Part shown: piece after piece, positions 1-6,496 of the stretch
How positions within the stretch are numbered: position 1 is the first letter of the stretch
How the letters are laid out: each line of letters starts with the position of its first letter
Source of the DNA: DASRJX01 sp035649235
GTDB lineage: Bacteria > Acidobacteriota > Polarisedimenticolia > Gp22-AA2
DNA length: 22,884 bases
Assembly (NCBI GenBank): GCA_035649235.1
Contig: DASRJX010000151.1
Location: 1 to 22,884, forward strand
Direction: 5' to 3'
Notes under the pieces: generated by a model
Database searches by the model: none
What the model was told of the DNA's origin: nothing
Seen by the model: the letters and a program-made list of their open reading frames with translations, nothing else
Position numbers and translations under genes: made by a program

Positions 1-653
1 TCCCAGTCCGAGAGGGCGCCCTGATGAATACCAAGCCGGTCGGCCAGGTCCTGCTGGGTGAGACCATGGCGCCTGCGGTAGGCCCGAATCCGATTGCCCA
101 GAGGTGCACAGTCTGGAACTTGCACCTCATCGACGAGCTCCAGAATACCCGGCACGAAACGCGCGAAGGGCGTGGATTGCCCGTGCTCCCATCTGCTGAT
201 GGTCGTGGGGTCCACTTGGAACCTCTGTGCAAGGTCTTGAATCGAGAGCCCGTGCGCCCGTCGGGCAGCCCGGAGCCTCGGGCCAAGTGACCGGTCCTGC
301 ACCCTGGTCGGCTCCGTATCTATCCCCCGGCTAGACGCGTGGGTGGAGGGTCCCCGGTCTCTGCAGGAGTGCCGGATCTGGTCGGCCAAGGCGCTCGGAA
401 GAGACCTAGGATCGAGCCCGAGGAACCGGATGACGGCCGGAATCTTCCTGAGGTCGGGTTCGGTGTGTGCGTTCTCCCACGCTCGGATCGTGCTGGCACA
501 CGCCCCGACGGCCGCGGCCACATCTCTCTGCCGGAGTCCCAGGTCAATCCGGCGTTTGCGGAGGTGTTGACCAAAGGACTGCGGATCAACAGGGTAACCT
601 ACTGGCAGAAGGTCAGTTCGCCCGCCCAGGAGCGTCGGGTGGCAGAAAGCCAA
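1..653 (-). CDS. Triple helix-turn-helix (XRE-type) protein, 3' part beyond window edge
   Basis: Reading the - strand with codons starting at 653, 650 and so on gives 217 codons without a stop, running off position 1. Three XRE/Cro-like HTH units are visible. Unit 1 (residues about 28-80) has FGQHLRKRRIDLGL and ends near VIRFLGLDP. Unit 2 (about 124-175) has LGPRLRAARRAHGLS and TTISRWEHG. Unit 3 (from about 186) has LGNRIRAYRRRHGLTQQDLA and is cut by the edge. Unit 1 resembles HTH proteins whose N-terminus reads like GYP..P.TLGEHLRKRR..LGL. DNA binding is inferred from the fold. The start is uncertain: there is no ATG or GTG in frame near the first domain, and the TTG at 653 has no Shine-Dalgarno sequence, so the 5' end may be lost at the junction with the comM remnant. 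G+C looks lower than in the rest of the window, with AGG/AGA and GTT codons, which hints at foreign origin. Confidence 0.72.
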   Translation of the reverse strand, partial: MAFCHPTLLGGRTDLLPVGYPVDPQSFGQHLRKRRIDLGLRQRDVAAAVGACASTIRAWENAHTEPDLRKIPAVIRFLGLDPRSLPSALADQIRHSCRDRGPSTHASSRGIDTEPTRVQDRSLGPRLRAARRAHGLSIQDLAQRFQVDPTTISRWEHGQSTPFARFVPGILELVDEVQVPDCAPLGNRIRAYRRRHGLTQQDLADRLGIHQGALSDW

Positions 654-655
654 CG

Positions 656-1093
656 CAGGGGTGCCCGTGCGGTCAGCTCGGGCGGGAGGACCGCCCCTGC
701 CGATGCACGCCGGCCCAGGTGTCGCAGTACCGCTCCCGCGTCTCGGGCCCGCTTCTGGACCGCTTCGACCTCCAGGTCGAGATGCAGGCCCTGCCGCCGG
801 AGGATCTGCGCGAGGGGGGAGGGAGCGAGCGATCGGCCCTCGTGGCGGCGCGCGTCCTCGACGCCCGGAGAAGGAGGTCGTCGCGACAGGATCCCGAGAT
901 CAGCCGGGCCGCGATGCGGCTGCTACGACGGGCCGTGGCGCGCCTCGGGTTGTCGGCGCGAGCCTACGACGCCACCCTGAGGGTGGCGCGGACGATCGCC
1001 ACACTCGAAGAGGCGGCCGAGGTCGGTGAGCCCCACATCGCGGAGGCCATCCAGTACCGCGGAATCGACCTGCGCCGCGACGTCGGCCCGTGA
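656..1093 (+). pseudogene. comM: 5'-truncated comM/yifB (Mg-chelatase-like ATPase) remnant
   Basis: This frame encodes only the C-terminal part of a ComM/YifB protein, an AAA+ helicase-like protein of the Mg-chelatase family that acts in branch migration during natural transformation. Visible family landmarks are GCPCGQLG followed by RPCRCTPAQV (the conserved Cys-rich turn), YRSRVSGPLLDRFDLQVE, and near the end LGLSARAYDATLRVARTIA and AIQYRG. Family members are about 500 residues and carry an N-terminal Lon-like domain and Walker motifs; none of that is present. Homology stops abruptly at about 656-661, where the conserved Asn-Pro before Cys-Pro-Cys-Gly is replaced. The stretch between DARRRR and SRAAMRLLRR is also shorter than usual by roughly 25-30 residues. 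It is probably nonfunctional. I cannot tell a genuine genomic break from an assembly chimera. Confidence 0.75.
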
Positions 1094-1214
1094 CGACGAT
1101 CTCAGGTGTTGTCATCGCCGGCGCGGCGTGTCCTGCGGGAGGTGCTGCGGCAGATTTCCACAGCGGAACTGATTGGCCCCATGTCACTTGTCAGCAAGGA
1201 GCAAAGGCCGGCTC

Positions 1215-1242
1215 TTGACGGGCCGGCGTCAGGGGGTATATA
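1215..1242 (+). promoter_or_regulatory. Sigma70-type promoter for the first STAS gene
   Basis: TTGACG (1215-1220), 16-nt spacer, TATATA (1237-1242), followed by AAC. Transcription would start near 1249 and leave a leader of about 97 nt. GGCCGGC occurs on both sides of the -35 (1207-1213 and 1221-1227), and TGACG-N6-CGTCA (1216-1231) forms an inverted repeat over it, so a regulator could bind here. The match to consensus is direct; activity is inferred. Confidence 0.6.
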
Positions 1243-1300
1243 ACCCGCCCGCTGGCTCGACTTCGCATCCCGTATCCCGGTTGGACCAAGGTTGGGCGAT

Positions 1301-1324
1301 CCGACATCCCGTGTTCCGGGTCGG
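1301..1324 (+). promoter_or_regulatory. Leader hairpin just upstream of the STAS ribosome binding site
   Basis: In the predicted 5' leader, CCGA (1301-1304) can pair with TCGG (1321-1324) and CCCG (1308-1311) with CGGG (1317-1320), with a 3-nt bulge and a 5-nt loop. The hairpin ends 6 nt before the purine-rich ribosome binding site starting at 1331. It may tune translation, but GC-rich DNA yields such hairpins by chance. Confidence 0.25.
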
Positions 1325-1345
1325 TCTTCTGAGGAGGGGGAATCG

Positions 1346-1714
1346 ATGAGAGCTCTCTCGTGGCTGAAGCGTCGCGGTCCCTGCCAGATCAGAACGCATT
1401 CCCTAGGCGACTGGAAGGTGGTGGAGGTCCGAGGCCGTTTCCTGGCCGGGGACCCCGAGGCCATGTTCCAGCGGGAAGTCGACGCGGTGCTCGACTCGGG
1501 CGCCAAGCGCGTCATCGTCGATCTGACCCGATCCCATCTGGCCGACGACAGCGTCGCCACGGCCGCGCCCGTCGCCTATCACAAGGCCCTCAAGGCGGGA
1601 GCCGACATCCGTTTCATCGTGATGCCCGGGGAAGCGGGGGGCTACTATCACATGGCCGGCCTCGAGCTGGCTATCCCGACCTACACCCGGCTGGGCGGCG
1701 CCATCGAGTTCTGA
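1346..1714 (+). CDS. Divergent STAS-domain protein (anti-sigma antagonist-like)
   Basis: The predicted protein has 122 residues and an STAS fold, the domain of SpoIIAA/RsbV-type anti-sigma-factor antagonists. It shows the expected core: WKVVEVRGRFLAGD at the start, VIVDLTRSHLADDS around the phosphorylation loop, and ALKAGADIRFIV after it. The usual D-S-x-G loop is present as Asp68-Ser69 but continues Val-Ala instead of a Gly-rich turn, so phosphorylation by an RsbW-like kinase is less certain than for the second STAS protein. The ATG at 1346 is chosen over an in-frame ATG at 1292 because GAGGAGGGGG (1331-1340) sits at the right distance. It lies about 200 nt upstream of an RsbW-like ATPase gene on the same strand, and the two could work together. 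Confidence 0.78.
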   Translation: MRALSWLKRRGPCQIRTHSLGDWKVVEVRGRFLAGDPEAMFQREVDAVLDSGAKRVIVDLTRSHLADDSVATAAPVAYHKALKAGADIRFIVMPGEAGGYYHMAGLELAIPTYTRLGGAIEF

Positions 1715-1793
1715 GTCACTCTGCTCCATTTCCGGGGCACGCGCCCCCTGCAGGAGCGGGTGTGTCCCCCTGCCGCGTTGAGCGTTGGGCCAA

Positions 1794-1823
1794 TTGACAC
1801 CCCGAAGACGTTTTGGCTACGAT
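1794..1823 (+). promoter_or_regulatory. Sigma70-type promoter for the RsbW-like/RsbV-like pair
   Basis: TTGACA (1794-1799), 18-nt spacer, TACGAT (1818-1823). The -35 is a full consensus match. Transcription would begin near 1830, 84 nt before the TTG start at 1914. The rest of the 199-nt gap between the first STAS gene and the ATPase gene shows no coding frame I can support. Confidence 0.6.
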
Positions 1824-1913
1824 GGCGGTTCAACGCTCCTGATCCGACACGCGGCCAGCTGATGACGGGCGAACGGGCCCGCCTTCGGTTATCCGGCCGC
1901 CCGGAGATCGCGG

Positions 1914-2366
1914 TTGGCGGATACCGTCAAGCTGCAGCTTCACAGCCGCATCGCCTACGTCGATCTGGTACACGCGATGACCGAGGAGTTGGCCCGGCGG
2001 GCGCAGTTCGCCAAGGCCGAGGCCCTCGACATCGCCTTGGCCGTCCGCGAGGCCTTCATCAACGCGGTCAAGCACGGCAACGGCATGGACGACGCGAAGC
2101 TGGTCGAGGTCGAGTTCGAGCGCAACGCATCGCGGTTCCGCGTCTGGGTGCGCGACCAGGGGCCTGGTTTCGACTGGGAGAAGACGGCGGACCCGCGGGA
2201 CGAGCTGAACCTGGTGAGGACCAGCGGCCGGGGGATATTCTTCATGAAGAGCTTCGTGGATTCGGTCACCTTTGAAAACCTGCCAGGCAAAGGGACGCAG
2301 GTCCTGCTGGAGAAGAAACTGGAAGCGTCCGCCCGAGGGCAGGCGCAGTCGGGGAGGCACCGATGA
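1914..2366 (+). CDS. RsbW/SpoIIAB-like serine kinase, anti-sigma factor (HATPase_c_2)
   Basis: This 150-residue protein is a single GHKL-type ATPase domain, as in RsbW/SpoIIAB anti-sigma factors that bind a sigma factor or a STAS antagonist and phosphorylate the latter on serine. The N-box is REAFINAVKHGN with Glu46 and Asn50. The G1 box is DQGPGFDW (Asp81). The G2 region is SGRGIFFMKSF (residues about 103-113), followed by a Gly-rich GKGT near residue 125. The start is TTG at 1914, preceded by GGAG (1903-1906) with a 7-nt spacer. The stop overlaps the ATG of the next STAS gene by 4 nt, which implies translational coupling and a shared switch. No sigma factor gene or PP2C phosphatase gene is nearby, so the target is unknown. 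Confidence 0.87.
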   Translation: MADTVKLQLHSRIAYVDLVHAMTEELARRAQFAKAEALDIALAVREAFINAVKHGNGMDDAKLVEVEFERNASRFRVWVRDQGPGFDWEKTADPRDELNLVRTSGRGIFFMKSFVDSVTFENLPGKGTQVLLEKKLEASARGQAQSGRHR

Positions 2367-2698
2367 AGGCGAGCGTCCGGCACCACGGGAAGGTCACCGT
2401 CGTCGATCTGTCCGGGAAGATCACCATCGGCGACGGCGACATCAAGCTGCGGGAGACGGTAAATGCCTTGCTGGACGAGGGCCGCAGGGCCGTGATCCTG
2501 AACCTCAACGGAGTCTCCTACATGGACAGCGCCGGGATCGGCGAGCTCGTGGCCTGCTACAAGAGGGCCGCGGAGAAGGGCGCCAAGCTCAAGCTGCTGA
2601 ACCCCGGGGGCAAGGTGCAGGACCTCCTCGTTCTGACCCGCCTGCAGGAGATCTTCGAGATCTATCGTGACGAGCGCGAGGCGCTGACGAGCTTCTGA
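2363..2698 (+). CDS. RsbV/SpoIIAA-like anti-anti-sigma factor (STAS)
   Basis: This 111-residue STAS domain fits the RsbV/SpoIIAA antagonist family closely. It has VTVVDLSGKITIGDG at the N-terminus and the phosphoacceptor loop SYMDSAGIGEL with Ser56 as the predicted kinase target. KGAKLKLLNP follows, and LTRLQEIFEIYRDEREAL makes up the C-terminal helix. It overlaps the RsbW-like gene by 4 nt (ATGA), so kinase and substrate are probably made together in fixed ratio. When unphosphorylated it would bind the kinase and free the kinase's partner. GGGGAGG lies just upstream within the end of the kinase gene and can act as its ribosome binding site. Confidence 0.9.
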   Translation: MKASVRHHGKVTVVDLSGKITIGDGDIKLRETVNALLDEGRRAVILNLNGVSYMDSAGIGELVACYKRAAEKGAKLKLLNPGGKVQDLLVLTRLQEIFEIYRDEREALTSF

Positions 2699-2726
2699 GA
2701 GCCTGCTCCCGTCCTCGAACGGGCGC
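2699..2726. terminator. Possible bidirectional hairpin between convergent STAS and mutS genes
   Basis: CCCGT (2708-2712) and ACGGG (2719-2723) pair around a 6-nt loop, with GAGC/GCTC possible further out. It occupies the 28-nt gap between the STAS stop and the mutS stop. There is no T tract on either strand, so termination is only suggested by position. Confidence 0.35.
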
Positions 2727-5408
2727 TCAGCCTTCGTCCCTCGACGTTCCCGCCAGTCGGCCCTGGAGGCGCGCCAGGAGGTTGAGGGCCTCGAGCGGCG
2801 ACATCCGATCGAGGGGTGCCGACCTCAGGGCCAGCAGGACGGGGTCCTCGTCGGGCGCGAACAGCCCGAGCTGGGCCGGGGGCGTCGGGGGCGCGCCGGG
2901 AGCCGGCTCGGCCCCCGAGAGGTGCCGGGCCAGCTTCGGGCGCCCGTCGCGCGACAGCTCCTCCCGCTCCAGGTTCGCGAGCACCTCCCGGGCCCTCTCC
3001 AGCACGACCTGTGGCAGCCCCGCGAGGCGCGCCACCTGGATGCCGTAGGATCGATCGGCCGATCCCTCCACGACCTGGCGCAGGAAGACGATCGAGTCGT
3101 TCCACTCGCGCACCAGCATCTTCAGTGTGCGGACCCGCGGTTTCGTGAGCGCCAGCTCGGTCAGCTCGTGGTAGTGGGTGGCGAATAGAGTGCGCGCCGC
3201 GACCGCGGGGGTGTCGTGCAGGTATTCGGCCGTCGACCAGGCGATCGACAGCCCGTCGAAGGTCGCCGTCCCGCGCCCGACCTCGTCCAGCAGGATGAGG
3301 GACCGGGGCGTGGCGTTGTTCAGGATGTTGGCGGTCTCCACCATCTCCACGAGGAAGGTGCTCTGGCCGCGCGCCAGGTCGTCGGAGGCCCCGACGCGGC
3401 TGAAAATGCGATCGACGAGGCCGACCTCCGCGTCCGCCGCCGGGACGAAGGAGCCGGCCTGCGCCAGCAGGACGATCAGCGCCACCTGCCGCAGGTAGGT
3501 CGACTTGCCTCCCATGTTAGGACCGGTCAGGATCAGGATCTGCCGCTCCTCCGTGTCGACGAGGCAGTCGTTGGGGACGAAGCGCTCGCCCGAGAGAAGC
3601 CTCTCCACCACGGGATGGCGCCCGTCCCGAATCAGGAGACGGGTGCCGTCCGTAACGCGCGGCCTCGTGTAGTCGTTGGAGGCGGCTGTCTCCGAGAGCG
3701 ACAGGAGCGCGTCGAGAGCCGCAACCGCCTGGGAGGTGGCTCGCAACCGCGGCGCCGCGTCGACCACCTCCCCGCGCAGGCCGGCGAACGCCTCGTACTC
3801 CAGCGCGGCGATGCGCTCGGCCGCCGTCAGGACGCGGCTCTCGTGCTCCTTGAGCTCGGGGATGATGAAGCGCTCCGCCCCCACAAGCGTCTGCTTCCGC
3901 TGGTAGTCGTCGGGAACGAGCCCGCGATTGGCGTTGCTGACCTCGATGTAGTAGCCGAAGACCCTGTTGTATCGCACCTTGAGGGAGGCGATGCCGGTGC
4001 GCTCCCGCTCGCGCCGCTCGATGGCCGCCAGGAGGCCGTGGCTGTCACGTCGGATGGCGCGCAACTCATCGACATCAGGGTTGAATCCGTCCCTCAGGAG
4101 GCCACCCTCCCTGACGGTGGCGGGTGGGTCGTCGGCGATCGCCGCCTGGAGACGCGCGTGCAGCTCGGGCAGGGCGTCGAGGCTGGCTGTGAGACGGGTC
4201 AAAAGCGGGGCCTCCAGACCGACGGCCCGGGACGCGAGCAGCGGTATCGCCTGGAGAGACTCGCGCAGCGCCACGAGATCGCGCGCGTTGGCGGTCCCGA
4301 GCGAGCAGCGGGCCAGGAGCCGCTCGAGATCGCGCACGCCCGACAGCGCCGCGCGCACGGCGCTCCGCTCGTACGGTCGCGCGGCCAGGAGGCCGACCGC
4401 GTCGAGTCGCTCCTCGATCGGCGCGACCTGGACGAGGGGCCTCAGGATCCACTCGCGCAGGAGGCGCGCGCCCATGGCCGTCTCGGTGCGGTCGATCACG
4501 TCGAGGAGGGTGCCGCCGCGGCCGCCGTCGCGGGCGTTCTCGACCAGCTCGAGCGTGCGGCGGGTGGCGGCGTCCAGCAGCATCGCCTCGTCGCTCCGCA
4601 GCCAGGCGAGGCGGGTCACGTGTCGCAGATCCGCCTTCTGGGTCTCCTGCAGGTGGCCCAGGAGCGCCCCGGCGGCCGCCAGCGCCAGGTCGCGCCCGTC
4701 GCCGCCGAAGCCATCGAGCGAGACGACGCCGAGAGTCCGCAGCAGCGTCTGGCGGGCCGTGTCGCGGGCGAAGCGCCAGGACGGGATCGCGGTCACCAGG
4801 ATCCCCGCGGGGCGCTCCGCCGCGTCAGGGGCCGGGCGCGCGGCGCCTTCCCGCACCACCAGCTCCCGCGGCGCGAACGTGGCGATCTGCTCCCGGAGGG
4901 CGGCGCGCGCCCCGGGGCCGGCGTGCTCGGCCAGCCGGAGGTCGCCGGTCGACAGATCGAGGAAGGCGCAGCCAAAGCCGCCCGCCCCCGTCGCCGCGTC
5001 CTCCTCCTCGTCGCTCAGGACGGCGGCGATGAAGTTCGGCTCATGCGCCAGCAGGTGCACGGGGTCGGTGAGGGTGCCGGGGGAGAGGACACGCGTCACC
5101 GCCCGTTTCACGATCCCCTTCGCCTGCCGTGGGTCCTCGATCTGGTCGCACACCGCGACCCGGAATCCCTGGCCCACCAGCCGGGCGATGTAGCCGTCCG
5201 CCGCGTGGAACGGCACGCCGCACATCGGCGCCTCGGCGCTGGTGCCGCGACCGCGCGCCGTCAGGGTGAGTGCCAAGGCCTTGCTGGCCACGACGGCGTC
5301 GTCGTAGAACATCTCGTAGAAGTCGCCGAGGCGGAACATGAGGATGGCGTTCGGATGCTGCGCCTTCACCTCCTGGTACTGGCGCAGCATCGGCGTGGCG
5401 ACGTCCAT
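2727..5408 (-). CDS. mutS: DNA mismatch repair ATPase MutS
   Basis: This 893-residue protein recognises mismatches and recruits MutL. The N-terminal mismatch-binding domain has the Phe-x-Glu motif as GDFYEMFYDD (Phe30, Glu32). The core carries VRYNRVFGYYIEVSN typical of the clamp and lever region. The ATPase domain has Walker A GPNMGGKST (about residues 626-634), followed by ILLDEVGRGTATFDG (Walker B and D-loop) and the TLFATHYHELTEL switch. The C-terminus ends with QLGLF and a SPLEALNLLARLQGRL tail usual for bacterial MutS1. The ATG at 5408 is chosen because AAGGAG lies 4 nt upstream; an in-frame TTG five codons earlier lacks a site. Length is near the family norm of about 850-900. No mutL is nearby. 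Confidence 0.97.
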   Translation of the reverse strand: MDVATPMLRQYQEVKAQHPNAILMFRLGDFYEMFYDDAVVASKALALTLTARGRGTSAEAPMCGVPFHAADGYIARLVGQGFRVAVCDQIEDPRQAKGIVKRAVTRVLSPGTLTDPVHLLAHEPNFIAAVLSDEEEDAATGAGGFGCAFLDLSTGDLRLAEHAGPGARAALREQIATFAPRELVVREGAARPAPDAAERPAGILVTAIPSWRFARDTARQTLLRTLGVVSLDGFGGDGRDLALAAAGALLGHLQETQKADLRHVTRLAWLRSDEAMLLDAATRRTLELVENARDGGRGGTLLDVIDRTETAMGARLLREWILRPLVQVAPIEERLDAVGLLAARPYERSAVRAALSGVRDLERLLARCSLGTANARDLVALRESLQAIPLLASRAVGLEAPLLTRLTASLDALPELHARLQAAIADDPPATVREGGLLRDGFNPDVDELRAIRRDSHGLLAAIERRERERTGIASLKVRYNRVFGYYIEVSNANRGLVPDDYQRKQTLVGAERFIIPELKEHESRVLTAAERIAALEYEAFAGLRGEVVDAAPRLRATSQAVAALDALLSLSETAASNDYTRPRVTDGTRLLIRDGRHPVVERLLSGERFVPNDCLVDTEERQILILTGPNMGGKSTYLRQVALIVLLAQAGSFVPAADAEVGLVDRIFSRVGASDDLARGQSTFLVEMVETANILNNATPRSLILLDEVGRGTATFDGLSIAWSTAEYLHDTPAVAARTLFATHYHELTELALTKPRVRTLKMLVREWNDSIVFLRQVVEGSADRSYGIQVARLAGLPQVVLERAREVLANLEREELSRDGRPKLARHLSGAEPAPGAPPTPPAQLGLFAPDEDPVLLALRSAPLDRMSPLEALNLLARLQGRLAGTSRDEG

Positions 5409-5416
5409 GGCACTCC

Positions 5417-5445
5417 TTGACAAGGTGACGAGCGGCCATTATAAA
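5417..5445 (+). promoter_or_regulatory. Near-consensus sigma70 promoter for the DUF4870-like gene, overlapping the mutS -10
   Basis: TTGACA (5417-5422), 17-nt spacer, TATAAA (5440-5445). Transcription would start near 5452, about 30 nt before the ATG at 5482. It overlaps the mutS ribosome binding site and the - strand TATAAT, so the two directions probably compete for polymerase. Confidence 0.7.
5438..5443 (-). promoter_or_regulatory. mutS -10 element
   Basis: On the - strand a perfect TATAAT (complement of ATTATA at 5438-5443) lies about 29 nt upstream of the mutS ATG. No good -35 is seen 16-18 nt further upstream. It shares bases with the + strand TATAAA. Confidence 0.45.
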
Positions 5446-5481
5446 TCGCCCGACCCGGTGCCCGCGCGCCGCGACCCTAGC

Positions 5482-5862
5482 ATGATGAGCGATTCGCTGA
5501 CCTCCGACGAGAGTCCGATTGCCGCCGAGGAGCTCGACGAGGAGGACAAGGTCATGCTCGTCTTCTCCTATCTCTGGGTCCTGGCCCTGGTGCCGTTCAT
5601 GGTGACGCGGAGGGATTACGTGCGCTGGCACGCCAAGCAGGGGCTGATCCTGTGCGGCGTGGCCTGCGTCGCCTTCCTGGGCGTGATCTTCGTCGGCGCG
5701 ATCCTCGCCACGCTGACGAAGGTGTTCGCCTGGCTCTTCGCCTTCGTGCTCCTGAACCTCGTCCTGCTCTACATGGCCCTGGCGATCGTCTGCATGATCA
5801 AGGCGATGCGCGGCGAGCGCTGGGCGATCCCGTTCCTCGGCGATCTGGTCGAGCGGATCTGA
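5482..5862 (+). CDS. DUF4870-like small membrane protein
   Basis: This 126-residue protein resembles the DUF4870 / 'HAKQGL' family of small integral membrane proteins of unknown function. An acidic cytoplasmic N-terminus (residues about 1-22, rich in Glu/Asp) is followed by a hydrophobic segment at LVFSYLWVLALVPFMV. The family signature RRDYVRWHAKQGLIL comes next, then two to three more transmembrane stretches between residues about 53 and 107. The tail GERWAIPFLGDLVERI is also typical (family members often end ..G..y.iP..g.i). ATG codons at 5482 and 5485 are both possible; no strong ribosome binding site is seen. It is 19 nt upstream of dedA, so the two are likely cotranscribed from the promoter at 5417-5445. 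No molecular function can be assigned. Confidence 0.8.
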   Translation: MMSDSLTSDESPIAAEELDEEDKVMLVFSYLWVLALVPFMVTRRDYVRWHAKQGLILCGVACVAFLGVIFVGAILATLTKVFAWLFAFVLLNLVLLYMALAIVCMIKAMRGERWAIPFLGDLVERI

Positions 5863-5881
5863 CGCTCCGCCGCCTGCCGTC

Positions 5882-6478
5882 GTGATCGAGGCGATCCATC
5901 AGACCCTGCTGGCGCATGCCTGGGCGGGGCTCTTGCTCGTGGCGCTTCTGGCCTGGCTCGAGTACGTCTTCCCGCCGGTCCCGGGGGACTCGACGATGCT
6001 GCTGGCCTGCTTCCTGGCCGGGACCGGCGTGCTGCCGCTGGCGGCCACGGTGTTCGCCTGCTTCGCCGGCAGCACGATCGGGGCCCTGACCTCCTACGCC
6101 GTCGGGGCGCGCCTCGGCCGCTCGTACTTCTTCCTGCGCTCGGCGTGGGCCCAGGAGGAGCTCCAGCGCTTCGAGCGGGGGCTGCAGCGCTTCGGCCCCG
6201 GGCTCCTCGCCGTGAACCGGTTCCTGCCGGGGATCCGCGCGGTGTTCCTCTACGGAGCCGGCATCGGGAGACTCCCTCTGCGCCCGGTCCTGGTGTACTC
6301 CACGATCAGCAACGCGCTCTGGGTGGCCTTCATCGCCTGGGCGGGCAGCGGGCTCGGCTCCTCGTGGGAGGAGGTGCAGGTCGTGTTCCGGCGATACGTT
6401 TACGCCATTGCCGTCGGGACGTCGGTGTACGTCGTGTGGGGCGTGGTGCGCGCCCGCAGGAGGCGCCGGCTCCGCTGA
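5882..6478 (+). CDS. DedA-family membrane protein
   Basis: This 198-residue DedA/SNARE-associated (VTT) protein belongs to inner-membrane transporters linked to envelope homeostasis, several of which flip undecaprenyl phosphate or other lipids. The family motif E-x5-P-x-P-G-[DE] appears as EYVFPPVPGD (about residues 22-31). The second re-entrant loop is NRFLPGIRAVFLYGAG, with the conserved arginines in the right places. Hydrophobic stretches at about residues 12-30, 36-65, 135-160 and 165-188 fit the usual topology. The C-terminus is very basic (ARRRRRLR). GTG at 5882 is the likely start, although no Shine-Dalgarno sequence is visible. It follows the DUF4870-like gene by 19 nt. The exact substrate cannot be told from sequence. 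Confidence 0.88.
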   Translation: MIEAIHQTLLAHAWAGLLLVALLAWLEYVFPPVPGDSTMLLACFLAGTGVLPLAATVFACFAGSTIGALTSYAVGARLGRSYFFLRSAWAQEELQRFERGLQRFGPGLLAVNRFLPGIRAVFLYGAGIGRLPLRPVLVYSTISNALWVAFIAWAGSGLGSSWEEVQVVFRRYVYAIAVGTSVYVVWGVVRARRRRRLR

Positions 6479-6496
6479 GGGACCGGGCGGGTCCCT
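6478..6496. terminator. Bidirectional hairpin overlapping two convergent stop codons
   Basis: AGGGACC (6478-6484) pairs perfectly with GGTCCCT (6490-6496) around a 5-nt loop. It touches the last base of the dedA stop and the stop of the convergent SPFH-TPR gene (from 6495). There is no T tract. Confidence 0.5.

Noticed and set aside
24..290. 88-codon + strand open frame at the left edge
   Set aside because: It is antisense to the second and third HTH units, which give a clear protein in the - frame.
2708..2723. Strong Rho-independent terminators with T tracts
   Set aside because: Hairpins exist at several gene ends but none is followed by a run of Ts, so they are listed only with low to moderate confidence.
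3216..5420. 734-codon open frame antisense to mutS, and a 408-codon one at 3967-5193
   Set aside because: Both are shadows of mutS. Their composition is Arg/Gly/Glu/Ser-rich without motifs, and mutS has full family motifs on the other strand.
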